Origin: Oscillospiraceae bacterium | Lineage (GTDB): Bacteria > Bacillota > Clostridia > Oscillospirales > Oscillospiraceae | Direction: 5' to 3' | Length of the DNA: 64,000 nucleotides | NCBI GenBank assembly: GCA_015067845.1 | Contig: SVLT01000008.1 | Coordinates: forward strand, 1 to 64,000 | Shown: positions 31,474 to 39,685 of the stretch, in pieces | How positions within the stretch are numbered: position 1 is the stretch's first letter | How the letters are laid out: each line of letters starts with the position of its first letter | The notes under the pieces: model-generated | What the model was told of the DNA's origin: nothing | What the model saw: the letters and a program-made list of their open reading frames with translations, nothing else | Databases searched by the model: none | Position numbers and translations under genes: made by a program

Positions 31474-33459
31474 TTAAGATATATCAGCCAGTTCCAAATA
31501 CTTGGGGCCGTTTTCCGCGATGAAATTCTTACGCTCGTTCAGAGCATCGCCCAGCAGAACGTCAAAATAGTGGCTGGTACGCTCTGCATCCTCCGGCATG
31601 ACCTTGATCAGCCGACGGGTCTCCGGGTTCATGGTGGTCATCCACATCATTTCCGGGTCGTTTTCGCCAAGGCCCTTGGAGCGCTGGATGGTCACCTTTT
31701 TGCCCTCCAAGTCTGTCAAAATCTTCATTTTTTCGGCTTCGTTGTAGGCAAACCAGGTCTTGTCCTTGCAGGTGATCTCAAAAAGCGGAGATTCCGCGAT
31801 ATACACATAACCGTCCCGGATCAGAGTGGGACACAGGCGGTAGAGCATAGTCAAAATCAGGGTGCGGATCTGGAAGCCGTCCACATCCGCGTCGGTACAG
31901 ATGACCACCTTGTTCCAGCGCAGCTGGGAAATGTCAAAGCTGCTAAGATCCTTGGCCTTTTTGCCCTGGATCTCCACTCCACAGCCCAGCACCTTCATCA
32001 AGTCGGTGATGATGGGAGAGGCGAAAATCTTGTTGTAGTCCGCTTTCAGGCAGTTGAGGATCTTACCGCGAACAGGCATAATGCCCTGGAACTCCGCGTC
32101 GCGGCTGAGCTTGACGCTGCCCAATGCGGAGTCACCCTCCACGATATACAGCTCACGCTTGTCCGTATCCTTGCTGCGGCAGTCCACAAATTTCTGCACC
32201 CGGTTGGCAATGTCCACCTTGGCAGACAGGTTCTTTTTGATGTTGCTCTTTGTCTTTTCCGCAGATTCCCGGGCGCGCTTGTTGATGAGGATCTGCTCCG
32301 CGGCACGCTCCGCCTCCTGCTTGTTCTCGATAAACCAAACCTGCAGCTGATCCTTAAAGAACGCAGTCATGGCCTCTTGTGTGAACTTGGAATTGACGGA
32401 TTTTTTGGTCTGATTTTCAAAACAGCCGATAGTTGAGAAGCAGTTGGTGACAAGAACCAGAGAATCCTGAATATCCTGATAGAGGATCTTGTTCTCGTTC
32501 TTGGTGTACTTGTTATTTTCCCGGAGGAATTTGTCGAAGGCCGCCGTAAAGCCCAGGCGCACCGCCCGATCGGGGCTGCCGCCGTATTCCAGCCAGGAGG
32601 AATTGTGGTAGTATTCCACATGGCTCACCTGCTTGCTGAAACAGAAGGAGCAGGTGATCTTCAATTTCATTTCCGGGCGGTTGTCCGCATCCCGGCCGCG
32701 GCGCTCGGTCTCCCAGTAGGTGGGCATGGTGAAAGCGTTATCCCCTACCAGCTCACCGATGTACTGCTTGATGCCGTCGTCGTAGCAGAACTCCTCTTCC
32801 TCGAACTTTTTGCCCACCTGATTGCGGAATTTGAAGCGAACGCCCTTGTTTACCACCGCCTGACGGCGCAGAACATCCCGGTAATAGTCCGCAGGAATGT
32901 TGATATCCGTAAACACCTGCTTGTCCGGTTTCCAATGGAACAGGGAGCCGGTCTTGCGGCCACGGTCAGTGGGCTCTTTCTTCAAGCCGCCCTTGTTGCG
33001 GCCCTTTTCGAAGTGCAGGTCATAGCGGAAGCCATCCCGGCGGATGGTGGCATCGAAAAATTCGGAGGCATACTGGGTGGCGCAGGAGCCCAGGCCGTTC
33101 AGGCCAAGAGAATACTCGTAGTTCTCCCCGTTTTCGCCGTACTTACCGCCGGCGTACATCTCGCAGAACACCAGCTCCCAGTTGTAGCGCTTTTCTTTTT
33201 CGTTATAGTCCACGGGACAGCCGCGGCCGAAGTCCTCCACCTCCACGCTCATATCCTCGTACCGGGTGACGATGATGGTATCACCGTGACCTTCCCGGGC
33301 TTCGTCAATAGCATTACTGAGGATCTCAAAAACCGCATGCTTACAGCCTTCCAGATCGTCTGAGCCAAAGATGACCGCCGGGCGTTTGCGCACCCGGTCC
33401 TCGCCTTTGAGCATGGAGATACTGGAATTTCCGTATTGTTCCTGTTTTTTAGTAGCCAT
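31474..33459 (-). CDS. Type IIA topoisomerase subunit B (ParE/GyrB-like)
   Basis: GHKL ATPase N-terminus; YIVEGDSALGSVKLSRDAEFQGIMPVRGKILNC TOPRIM motif. Confidence 0.93.
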   Translation of the reverse strand: MATKKQEQYGNSSISMLKGEDRVRKRPAVIFGSDDLEGCKHAVFEILSNAIDEAREGHGDTIIVTRYEDMSVEVEDFGRGCPVDYNEKEKRYNWELVFCEMYAGGKYGENGENYEYSLGLNGLGSCATQYASEFFDATIRRDGFRYDLHFEKGRNKGGLKKEPTDRGRKTGSLFHWKPDKQVFTDINIPADYYRDVLRRQAVVNKGVRFKFRNQVGKKFEEEEFCYDDGIKQYIGELVGDNAFTMPTYWETERRGRDADNRPEMKLKITCSFCFSKQVSHVEYYHNSSWLEYGGSPDRAVRLGFTAAFDKFLRENNKYTKNENKILYQDIQDSLVLVTNCFSTIGCFENQTKKSVNSKFTQEAMTAFFKDQLQVWFIENKQEAERAAEQILINKRARESAEKTKSNIKKNLSAKVDIANRVQKFVDCRSKDTDKRELYIVEGDSALGSVKLSRDAEFQGIMPVRGKILNCLKADYNKIFASPIITDLMKVLGCGVEIQGKKAKDLSSFDISQLRWNKVVICTDADVDGFQIRTLILTMLYRLCPTLIRDGYVYIAESPLFEITCKDKTWFAYNEAEKMKILTDLEGKKVTIQRSKGLGENDPEMMWMTTMNPETRRLIKVMPEDAERTSHYFDVLLGDALNERKNFIAENGPKYLELADIS

Positions 33460-33499
33460 AATGTTTACCTGCCAAACTTATCCATAATAATTCTAGTTT

Positions 33500-33528
33500 A
33501 TTATACGCATTTTTTCTAGAAAAGTCAA
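33500..33528 (-). promoter_or_regulatory. Promoter of topoisomerase operon
   Basis: Minus strand TTGACT-17-TATAAT. Confidence 0.75.
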
Positions 33529-33601
33529 CGATTGGCAATTGTGCATACTTGCAATCGGTGAAAAAGTGCGTTATAATGTGCGAAGAAAAGGAGATGCTCA
33601 T

Positions 33602-34585
33602 ATGAAGCTGACCGCAAAAAATGTAATGTTTATTTTAATGTCCGCTTTGCTGGTGCTGACGGTGATGATGGTTTTCATCACTTTGGGCCGTGTAAGTGAT
33701 TTTTTACAGCCGGGCGGAGATACCAATGTAAATGTGCCTCAGGGAAATGATAATAACAATTCCATTCCCGACGATGTGTCCATCCCCTCGAATTCCACCC
33801 AATATATCCCAGGCCACGAGCACGAATACACCATAGAAGGCAAAGTCATTTCCCCTAAATGCGATACCCTGGGCTATACGGAGTATTACTGCGAATGCGG
33901 TGATATGGATTTCCAGGACTTCCGGAATCCGCTGGGTCACAAATATGGTGAGTATTCTGTAATCGCCGCCACCTGCACCACCGACGGCTGGACGGAGCGT
34001 ACCTGCAGCCGCTGCAATATCGTGGAAAAGACCAATCCCGTTACCGCTTCCCACAGCTTTGACGAGTGGGCGGCTATCAATTCTCCCAACGGCGAATTTA
34101 CGCAGGAAGAGCGCATTTGCTATGGCTGCGGCATCACTGAGCTCCGCAGTTCGGATCCTGCCAACACCTGGGTGCTCCGGGTGACCGAGCTGGAAGCCGT
34201 TGGCGCGTATGCCCATTATCAGATCGTTGTGGATCTGGCAGATAACGAAAACGATCCCGTCCATGATGTCTACTCTGCGCTGATCGATCCTTTGTGGTTT
34301 GATTGTGTGGATGGGGAGCTTTGGATCTATTTCTCCACCGAAGAGCTCTTCTATACCCCCTTCTCCGTGTCCCCCGGCAATCCTGTGGTGACCTTCTTTG
34401 AAGATGGCAATATCTCTTATGCAGTGCCTGAGATCCCTGATGATCCGGACACCGGCGGCGAAGATATCGGCGGTGAAGATATCGGCGGTGAGGACGTTGG
34501 CGGTGAAAACGGCAGCGGCGAAGATGTTGGCGGCGAGGACGGCGGTGAAGAAATGCCCTCCGATCCTGATACGGAAACTGAATAA
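33602..34585 (+). CDS. Membrane-anchored hypothetical protein with paired CxC/CxxC motifs and acidic Gly-rich tail
   Basis: N-terminal TM; YYCECGDMDF, CTTDGWTERTCSRCN, ERICYGCG; C-terminal GGEDIGGEDIGGEDVGGEN repeats. Confidence 0.7.
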   Translation: MKLTAKNVMFILMSALLVLTVMMVFITLGRVSDFLQPGGDTNVNVPQGNDNNNSIPDDVSIPSNSTQYIPGHEHEYTIEGKVISPKCDTLGYTEYYCECGDMDFQDFRNPLGHKYGEYSVIAATCTTDGWTERTCSRCNIVEKTNPVTASHSFDEWAAINSPNGEFTQEERICYGCGITELRSSDPANTWVLRVTELEAVGAYAHYQIVVDLADNENDPVHDVYSALIDPLWFDCVDGELWIYFSTEELFYTPFSVSPGNPVVTFFEDGNISYAVPEIPDDPDTGGEDIGGEDIGGEDVGGENGSGEDVGGEDGGEEMPSDPDTETE

Positions 34586-34593
34586 TCTCAATT

Positions 34594-34620
34594 TGTAGGG
34601 GGCGGCGCCTTCGACGCCCC
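34594..34620. repeat. Half-copy of the TGTAGGGG hairpin repeat
   Basis: tgtagggggcggcgccttcgacgcccc; its inverse cggggcgtcgaaggcgccgccccctaca occurs at about 24574-24600 and 53101-53128. Confidence 0.7.
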
Positions 34621-34627
34621 GTATATG

Positions 34628-34659
34628 AAAAGGCGTGTTGCATTTGCAACACGCCTTTT
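34628..34659. terminator. Bidirectional terminator
   Basis: AAAAGGCGTGTTGCATTTGCAACACGCCTTTT. Confidence 0.75.
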
Positions 34660-34909
34660 ACATTGCCGTATTTTTCAGCACCTTTGTGCCGTTGATGGCA
34701 TAATGAATGGAAACCAGTTGGACGGTTCGGCCCTCTAATTCCTCGCACAGGCTCAGATACTCTTCCAGACAGTCCCTGTCGGCAGGGGCCAGGGATTCCA
34801 AAATCTGAAAATACTGCTCGGACAGGGCATAGCTTTTTCCCAGCAGCTTCTGGCAACGGGCATCGTTTCTTCTTAACTGCGGAATGATCTCTTCCAAATC
34901 CTCAGGCAT
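34658..34909 (-). CDS. Small hypothetical protein (83 aa)
   Basis: MPEDLEEIIPQLRRNDARCQKLLGKSYALSEQYFQILESLAPADRDCLEEYLSLCEELEGRTVQLVS; helical, no clear family. Confidence 0.6.
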   Translation of the reverse strand: MPEDLEEIIPQLRRNDARCQKLLGKSYALSEQYFQILESLAPADRDCLEEYLSLCEELEGRTVQLVSIHYAINGTKVLKNTAM

Positions 34910-34932
34910 CTACACGGCATCCCCTTTTCCAT

Positions 34933-35093
34933 AAAATAAAAAGTGCGCAGCAGAGCTGCGCACGAAAAACGCAAGCCCCATTGCTGCGACACAATTCCAT
35001 CTACTCACAAAGAAGTATGCTGGGTAGAGCATGCATTTTTGCCAAAGCAAAAACGCACACTTCTTTACTGAGTAGGTTATTGAATTGTGTCGC
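34933..35093 (-). ncRNA. Putative free-standing structured small RNA, about 160 nt, family unknown
   Basis: Promoter TTGCAT-17-TATCAT (35128-35100); 13-bp perfect stem 34985-34997/35082-35094; second stem 35001-35020/35055-35075; terminator GTGCGCAGC-TCT-GCTGCGCAC-TTTTT at 34963-34938. Confidence 0.6.
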
Positions 35094-35186
35094 AAGAGTA
35101 TGATACCACACCCGTCAAGAGAATGCAAGGGAAATTTGCCGACAATACCTTCCCCCGGGAGAGGGTATTTTTTGCTGCACGCCAAA

Positions 35187-35218
35187 AATCCGGGGAACGC
35201 ATTTGCGTTCCCCGGATT
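35187..35218 (-). terminator. Terminator hairpin downstream of GT2 gene (copy 1)
   Basis: AATCCGGGGAACGCATTTGCGTTCCCCGGATT. Confidence 0.75.
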
Positions 35219-35251
35219 CCGCTTTTCGGGATATTTTTCACCTTTTTGATA

Positions 35252-36523
35252 TCACTTGCCAGAATGGGCGATTTTTCCACAGGTCAGATCATCCATAGAA
35301 ATGGCTACATTATGCTCAATCGGTTTCCATTCCACCTTAGCAAACAGAGCTTGTACAGAAATGGGGATATAGGTCATCATGAACAGGGGGAATGTGAAAA
35401 ACGAAAGTATCTTGCGGGGTGTAGAGCAATGGATTTGTTTCCATTCGGTAACACCCGTTGAAAGGCCGACTACAAACAGCAGCAAGTATGCGGACAGAAC
35501 CGTATAAACCAAACTACCTATAATGGTTCCGACGATAGTGGGGTTGCACGCAAGAGCATAAACCAGTGCACATAAATTAGAGAGCAAGCAAAACAAGGTA
35601 ATGATAAAGGCAGGTGCGATGGTCATAAGCATGTCAAAGGCAGAAAAGTTCTTGACACTCTGCTTAAACAGGGAACCGCCGTAGTCTCGCATAACCTGCA
35701 AGAATCCCTTAGACCAACGCAAACGCTGTCTCCAGGCGACTTTAAAGCTGGAAGGCTGCTCGTCATACAACATGGCGGTGTGGCAATAGCCGATCTTTTC
35801 ACCCTGCAAAACATTATCTACAGAAAACTCAATATCCTCTGTAAGCAGGAAATGTATCCAGCCATTTTGCCGATTCAGTATATCTCGGTGGATCAAAAAG
35901 CCCGTTCCGGAAATGGCACAGCTGGTCCCCAAAAGAGAGCGGGGGTTGTTAAGGAATTTCGCCTCCCGCAAAAACCAAAGTGCATAGCCGGCAGAGATCC
36001 AGTTGGTACCGTAGTTCTTGGAATTGCGGTAACTTGTAATAACCCGGTTTCCGGCACTAAAACATTTATCCATTTCCGTGATATAATGCTTGTCCAGAAG
36101 GTTATCCGCATCAAAGACGAAGAAACCATCGTAATACTGCGTTCCGTGAAGATCGGCAATATAGGAATACAACTCATTCAGGGCATAACCCTTTCCGATC
36201 AGCTTTTTATTAAACCGCTGATACACAGTCGCTCCGTTTTCAGCCGCAATTCGCGCCGTTTCGTCCGTACAGTTATCCGCCACCACATAAATATCTACCA
36301 ATTCCGACGGATAATCGCAGGCTTTGATGCTTTGCAACAAATGCCCGATTACTTTTTCCTCATTTCTTGCTGAAATCATCACGGCATATCGATTTGTCTG
36401 CTTGGTTGCACCGTATTTTTTGGGAGATACAAAAAAAGCATATGCCAAATAAAAGAGTTGGTACGCATAACACAATGTGAACAAAATGCTCACACAAGTA
36501 TTGATAGTTACGACCCAATCCAT
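35252..36523 (-). CDS. Membrane glycosyltransferase family 2
   Basis: [53 protein letters not shown] (QxxRW), several TM segments. Confidence 0.92.
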   Translation of the reverse strand: MDWVVTINTCVSILFTLCYAYQLFYLAYAFFVSPKKYGATKQTNRYAVMISARNEEKVIGHLLQSIKACDYPSELVDIYVVADNCTDETARIAAENGATVYQRFNKKLIGKGYALNELYSYIADLHGTQYYDGFFVFDADNLLDKHYITEMDKCFSAGNRVITSYRNSKNYGTNWISAGYALWFLREAKFLNNPRSLLGTSCAISGTGFLIHRDILNRQNGWIHFLLTEDIEFSVDNVLQGEKIGYCHTAMLYDEQPSSFKVAWRQRLRWSKGFLQVMRDYGGSLFKQSVKNFSAFDMLMTIAPAFIITLFCLLSNLCALVYALACNPTIVGTIIGSLVYTVLSAYLLLFVVGLSTGVTEWKQIHCSTPRKILSFFTFPLFMMTYIPISVQALFAKVEWKPIEHNVAISMDDLTCGKIAHSGK

Positions 36524-36590
36524 TGAAATTCACCGCCATTTTTATAATTCTAAGCCAGCTACTCGCATGTGCTCAGCCAAGGCTATCGAG

Positions 36591-36619
36591 AGTTTACATT
36601 TTAAAAAACGGCCTGTCAA
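36591..36619 (-). promoter_or_regulatory. Promoter of GT2 gene
   Basis: Minus strand TTGACA-17-TAAACT. Confidence 0.65.
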
Positions 36620-36678
36620 GGAACTTAAATCAAAATTAATCGCTTTTTAAGGAAATCTTAATGAACCTGAAAATACAA

Positions 36679-36710
36679 AATCCGGGGAACGCATTTGCGT
36701 TCCCCGGATT
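36679..36710 (-). terminator. Terminator hairpin downstream of GGGtGRT gene (copy 2)
   Basis: AATCCGGGGAACGCATTTGCGTTCCCCGGATT, identical to 35187-35218. Confidence 0.75.
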
Positions 36711-36729
36711 CGGTTTGTTGGGATATTTC

Positions 36730-37728
36730 TTACTTCAAAGCTTCCTCAACAGCAACAGCCACGGAAACGGTCATGCCGACCATGGGGTTGTTACCTGCGC
36801 CCAGGAAGCCCATCATTTCCACGTGGGCAGGGACGGAGGAAGAACCTGCGAACTGTGCATCGCCGTGCATACGGCCCATGGTATCGGTCATGCCGTAGGA
36901 AGCGGGACCGGCAGCCATGTTATCGGGGTGCAGGGTACGGCCCGTGCCACCGCCGGAAGCAACGGAGAAGTACTTCTTGCCCTGCTCCATGCACTCTTTC
37001 TTGTAAGTGCCGGCAACGGGGTGCTGGAAGCGGGTGGGGTTGGTGGAGTTACCGGTGATGGAAACGTCAACGCCCTCGTAACGCATAACAGCAACGCCTT
37101 CGCGGACATCGTCACAGCCGTAGCAGTTAACGGCAGCGCGCTCGCCCTTGGAGTAAGCGATTCTGTCGACGATCTTCAGCTCGCCGGTGTAGTAGTCAAA
37201 CTTGGTCTGCACATAGGTGAAGCCGTTGATACGGGAAATGATCTGTGCAGCGTCCTTGCCCAGGCCGTTCAGGATGACACGCAGGGGCTCCTTACGGGCC
37301 TTATTGGCGGAGCGAGCGATGCCGATCGCGCCTTCAGCGGCAGCAAAGGACTCGTGGCCGGCCAGGAATGCGAAGCACTTGGTCTCGTCACGGAGCAGCA
37401 TTGCGCCCAGGTTGCCGTGGCCCAGACCGACCTTGCGGTCCTCAGCGACGGAGCCAGGGATGCAGAATGCCTGCAGGCCGATGCCGATGGCCTCAGCAGC
37501 CTCAGCGGCGCTCTTAACGCCCTTCTTGATGGCGATGGCAGCGCCTACGCAGTAAGCCCAAGCCACGTCCTCAAATGCGATGGGCTGAATGCCCTTGACG
37601 ATCTCATAGGGGTCGAAGCCCTTAGCGGTGCAGATGTCGCGGCAAGCCTCAACAGATTCCAGACCGTACTGAGCCAGGACACCGTTGATCTTGTCGATTT
37701 TTCTTTCGTAACCTTCAAACAAAGCCAT
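36730..37728 (-). CDS. GGGtGRT-type protein
   Basis: Contains KKYFSVASGGGTGRTLHPDN; adjacent to a NifU-like scaffold gene. Confidence 0.85.
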   Translation of the reverse strand: MALFEGYERKIDKINGVLAQYGLESVEACRDICTAKGFDPYEIVKGIQPIAFEDVAWAYCVGAAIAIKKGVKSAAEAAEAIGIGLQAFCIPGSVAEDRKVGLGHGNLGAMLLRDETKCFAFLAGHESFAAAEGAIGIARSANKARKEPLRVILNGLGKDAAQIISRINGFTYVQTKFDYYTGELKIVDRIAYSKGERAAVNCYGCDDVREGVAVMRYEGVDVSITGNSTNPTRFQHPVAGTYKKECMEQGKKYFSVASGGGTGRTLHPDNMAAGPASYGMTDTMGRMHGDAQFAGSSSVPAHVEMMGFLGAGNNPMVGMTVSVAVAVEEALK

Positions 37729-37743
37729 TTTCGTGTCCTCCTC

Positions 37744-38436
37744 TTATTCGTGACGGGGGTCGATGTACTTAGCGGCATCGGCAAAGCGGCCGTAGGAGCC
37801 CTTGGCCTTCTTCAGTGCCTCGTTTGCATCGTCGCCCTTCTTGATGAAGTCCATCATCTTGCCCAGATTGATGAACTCGTAGCCGGTGATCAGGTTGTCC
37901 TCGTCCAGAGCGATGCGAGTGACGTAACCCTCAGCCATTTCCAGGTAACGGGGGCCCTTTGCCTTGGTGGCAAACATGGTGCCCACCTGGCTGCGCAGGC
38001 CCTTGCCCAGGTCTTCCAGGGATGCGCCGATGGCCAGGCCATCTTCGGAGAATGCAGACTGGCTGCGGCCGTAAACGATCTGCAGGAACAGCTCGCGCAT
38101 AGCGGTGTTGATGGCGTCACACACCAGGTCGGTGTTCAGAGCCTCCAACAGAGTCTTACCGATGAGGATCTCGGAAGCCATTGCGGCAGAGTGGGTCATA
38201 CCGGAGCAGCCCAGGGTCTCCACCAGAGCCTCTTCAATGATACCTTCCTTCACATTCAGGGTCAGCTTGCAGCAGCCCTGCTGAGGAGCGCACCAGCCGA
38301 TGCCGTGAGTGAAACCGGAGACGTCCTTGATCTCCTTGACCTGAACCCACTTGCCCTCTTCGGGAATGGGAGCAGGACCGTGATATGCACCCTTGGCAAC
38401 GCTGCACATATGTTGTACTTCGCTACTGTAAATCAT
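37744..38436 (-). CDS. Iron-sulfur cluster assembly scaffold (NifU N-terminal-like)
   Basis: GWCAPQQGCCKLTLNVKEGIIEEALVETLGCSGMTHSAAMASE; SD AAAGGAAAATTGCC-ATG 38436. Confidence 0.82.
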   Translation of the reverse strand: MIYSSEVQHMCSVAKGAYHGPAPIPEEGKWVQVKEIKDVSGFTHGIGWCAPQQGCCKLTLNVKEGIIEEALVETLGCSGMTHSAAMASEILIGKTLLEALNTDLVCDAINTAMRELFLQIVYGRSQSAFSEDGLAIGASLEDLGKGLRSQVGTMFATKAKGPRYLEMAEGYVTRIALDEDNLITGYEFINLGKMMDFIKKGDDANEALKKAKGSYGRFADAAKYIDPRHE

Positions 38437-38492
38437 GGCAATTTTCCTTTCTTGTTGGGGGAAATGGATTTCACCCCTTAATTTCCGCATAT

Positions 38493-38535
38493 ATTATACA
38501 GGCCGTGGCAAGAAAAGTCAATTCCTTGCCACGGC
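38493..38535 (-). promoter_or_regulatory. Promoter of NifU-like/GGGtGRT operon embedded in an 11-bp palindrome
   Basis: Minus strand TTGACT (38521-38516) -17- TATAAT (38498-38493); GCCGTGGCAAG (38502-38512) / CTTGCCACGGC (38525-38535). Confidence 0.7.
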
Positions 38536-38554
38536 TTTTTGTCACATTTTCGTA

Positions 38555-39205
38555 TTATGCCTGAATCTTTTTGACGAAGGCCTGACGGTCTGCCGCTTTG
38601 AAATAGGCAGAGCCGGCAACCAGCACTTCCGCACCGTTTTCCTTGCACACGGTGCAGGTGTTCTCGTCCACGCCGCCGTCCACTTCCAGGATGCAGTCAG
38701 GATTCACTTCATCCAGCATTTGGCGGAGCTTTTTCAGCTTGGGCATCATGTCCGCCATGAATTTCTGACCGCCGAAGCCGGGCTCTACGGTCATGACCAG
38801 GATCATATCCACCTTATCCAGGTAGGGAATGGCTGCTTCCGCCGGGGTACGGGGTTTCAGGGAGATAGCGGCCTTGCAGCCCATGGCGCGGATCTTTTCC
38901 AGGGCTTCCAGGGTGTTGTGGGGCTGGTCGGCTTCGATGTGGATGGTCAGCCAGTCCGCACCGGCCTTGACAAACTGCTCCACATAGCGCAGAGGACGGT
39001 CAATCATCAGGTGCACATCCAGTACCATATCCGTCAAGGGACGCACAGCCTGGATCAGCGGAAAGCCGAAGGAAATATTGGGCACGAAAATGCCATCCAT
39101 TACATCCATGTGAACCCAGTCTGCGCCGGCTTCCTTCAGTTGGCGGATGTCCCGTTCCATATTCGCAAAATCTGCGGACAAAATAGAAGGTGCGATTTTT
39201 GCCAT
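38555..39205 (-). CDS. rpe: Ribulose-phosphate 3-epimerase
   Basis: APSILSADFANM; HMDVMDGIFVPNISFG; MTVEPGFGGQKF. Confidence 0.97.
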   Translation of the reverse strand: MAKIAPSILSADFANMERDIRQLKEAGADWVHMDVMDGIFVPNISFGFPLIQAVRPLTDMVLDVHLMIDRPLRYVEQFVKAGADWLTIHIEADQPHNTLEALEKIRAMGCKAAISLKPRTPAEAAIPYLDKVDMILVMTVEPGFGGQKFMADMMPKLKKLRQMLDEVNPDCILEVDGGVDENTCTVCKENGAEVLVAGSAYFKAADRQAFVKKIQA

Positions 39206-39344
39206 AACAAAATCCTCCTTGTGGTGTTTTTTATTATCATACCACTAAGGGCGTTCAATTGCAAGATGATGAAAAAATTTCCCGTATTTCTTTTGCGGCG
39301 CGGGACATACTAATGCAGAACCCAAATCAAAGGAGGAAAAAACA

Positions 39345-39509
39345 ATGAACTGCAAAGCTAACAAGTGCATCGAATGTACCGTTCAGCAGTGCGCATACCA
39401 CTGCGACAGCGAAAACTACTGCTCCCTGGACCGCATTCTGGTGGGCACCCATGAGCAGAATCCTGCCATGGACCAGTGCACCGACTGCAAGTCCTTCCGC
39501 AAGAAGTAA
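39345..39509 (+). CDS. Small Cys-rich DUF1540-like protein (54 aa)
   Basis: MNCKANKCIECTVQQCAYHCDSENYCSLDRILVGTHEQNPAMDQCTDCKSFRKK; SD AAAGGAGGA; absent from the ORF track because of length. Confidence 0.85.
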   Translation: MNCKANKCIECTVQQCAYHCDSENYCSLDRILVGTHEQNPAMDQCTDCKSFRKK

Positions 39510-39685
39510 TTTCCCGGTGGCGGCTGAATACCGCCACCTTTTTTCTTGACTGCATGGAGAAAAAATAGTATGATGAATGAGAATTTCCCTTGCAAATGTT
39601 CAAAAAACCTTATTTGGATGTTTATATTTTTTTCACATCCAATCCATACCATGAACATGTACATAAAAATCCGGGAGGAATTACC

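Noticed and set aside
34933-35093. Calling the structured RNA 6S, SRP RNA, tmRNA or a retron msr-msd
   Set aside because: No large central bubble (6S), no GGAAG tetraloop region (SRP), no tRNA-like ends (tmRNA) and no reverse transcriptase nearby (retron).
34910-35185. 91-aa minus ORF (MACSKKYPLPGEGIVGKF...)
   Set aside because: Overlaps the stems, promoter and terminator of the putative ncRNA; no SD or family resemblance.
36661-38481. 606-aa plus-strand ORF
   Set aside because: Antisense shadow of the GGGtGRT/NifU-like operon; the real proteins on the minus strand have recognisable motifs.
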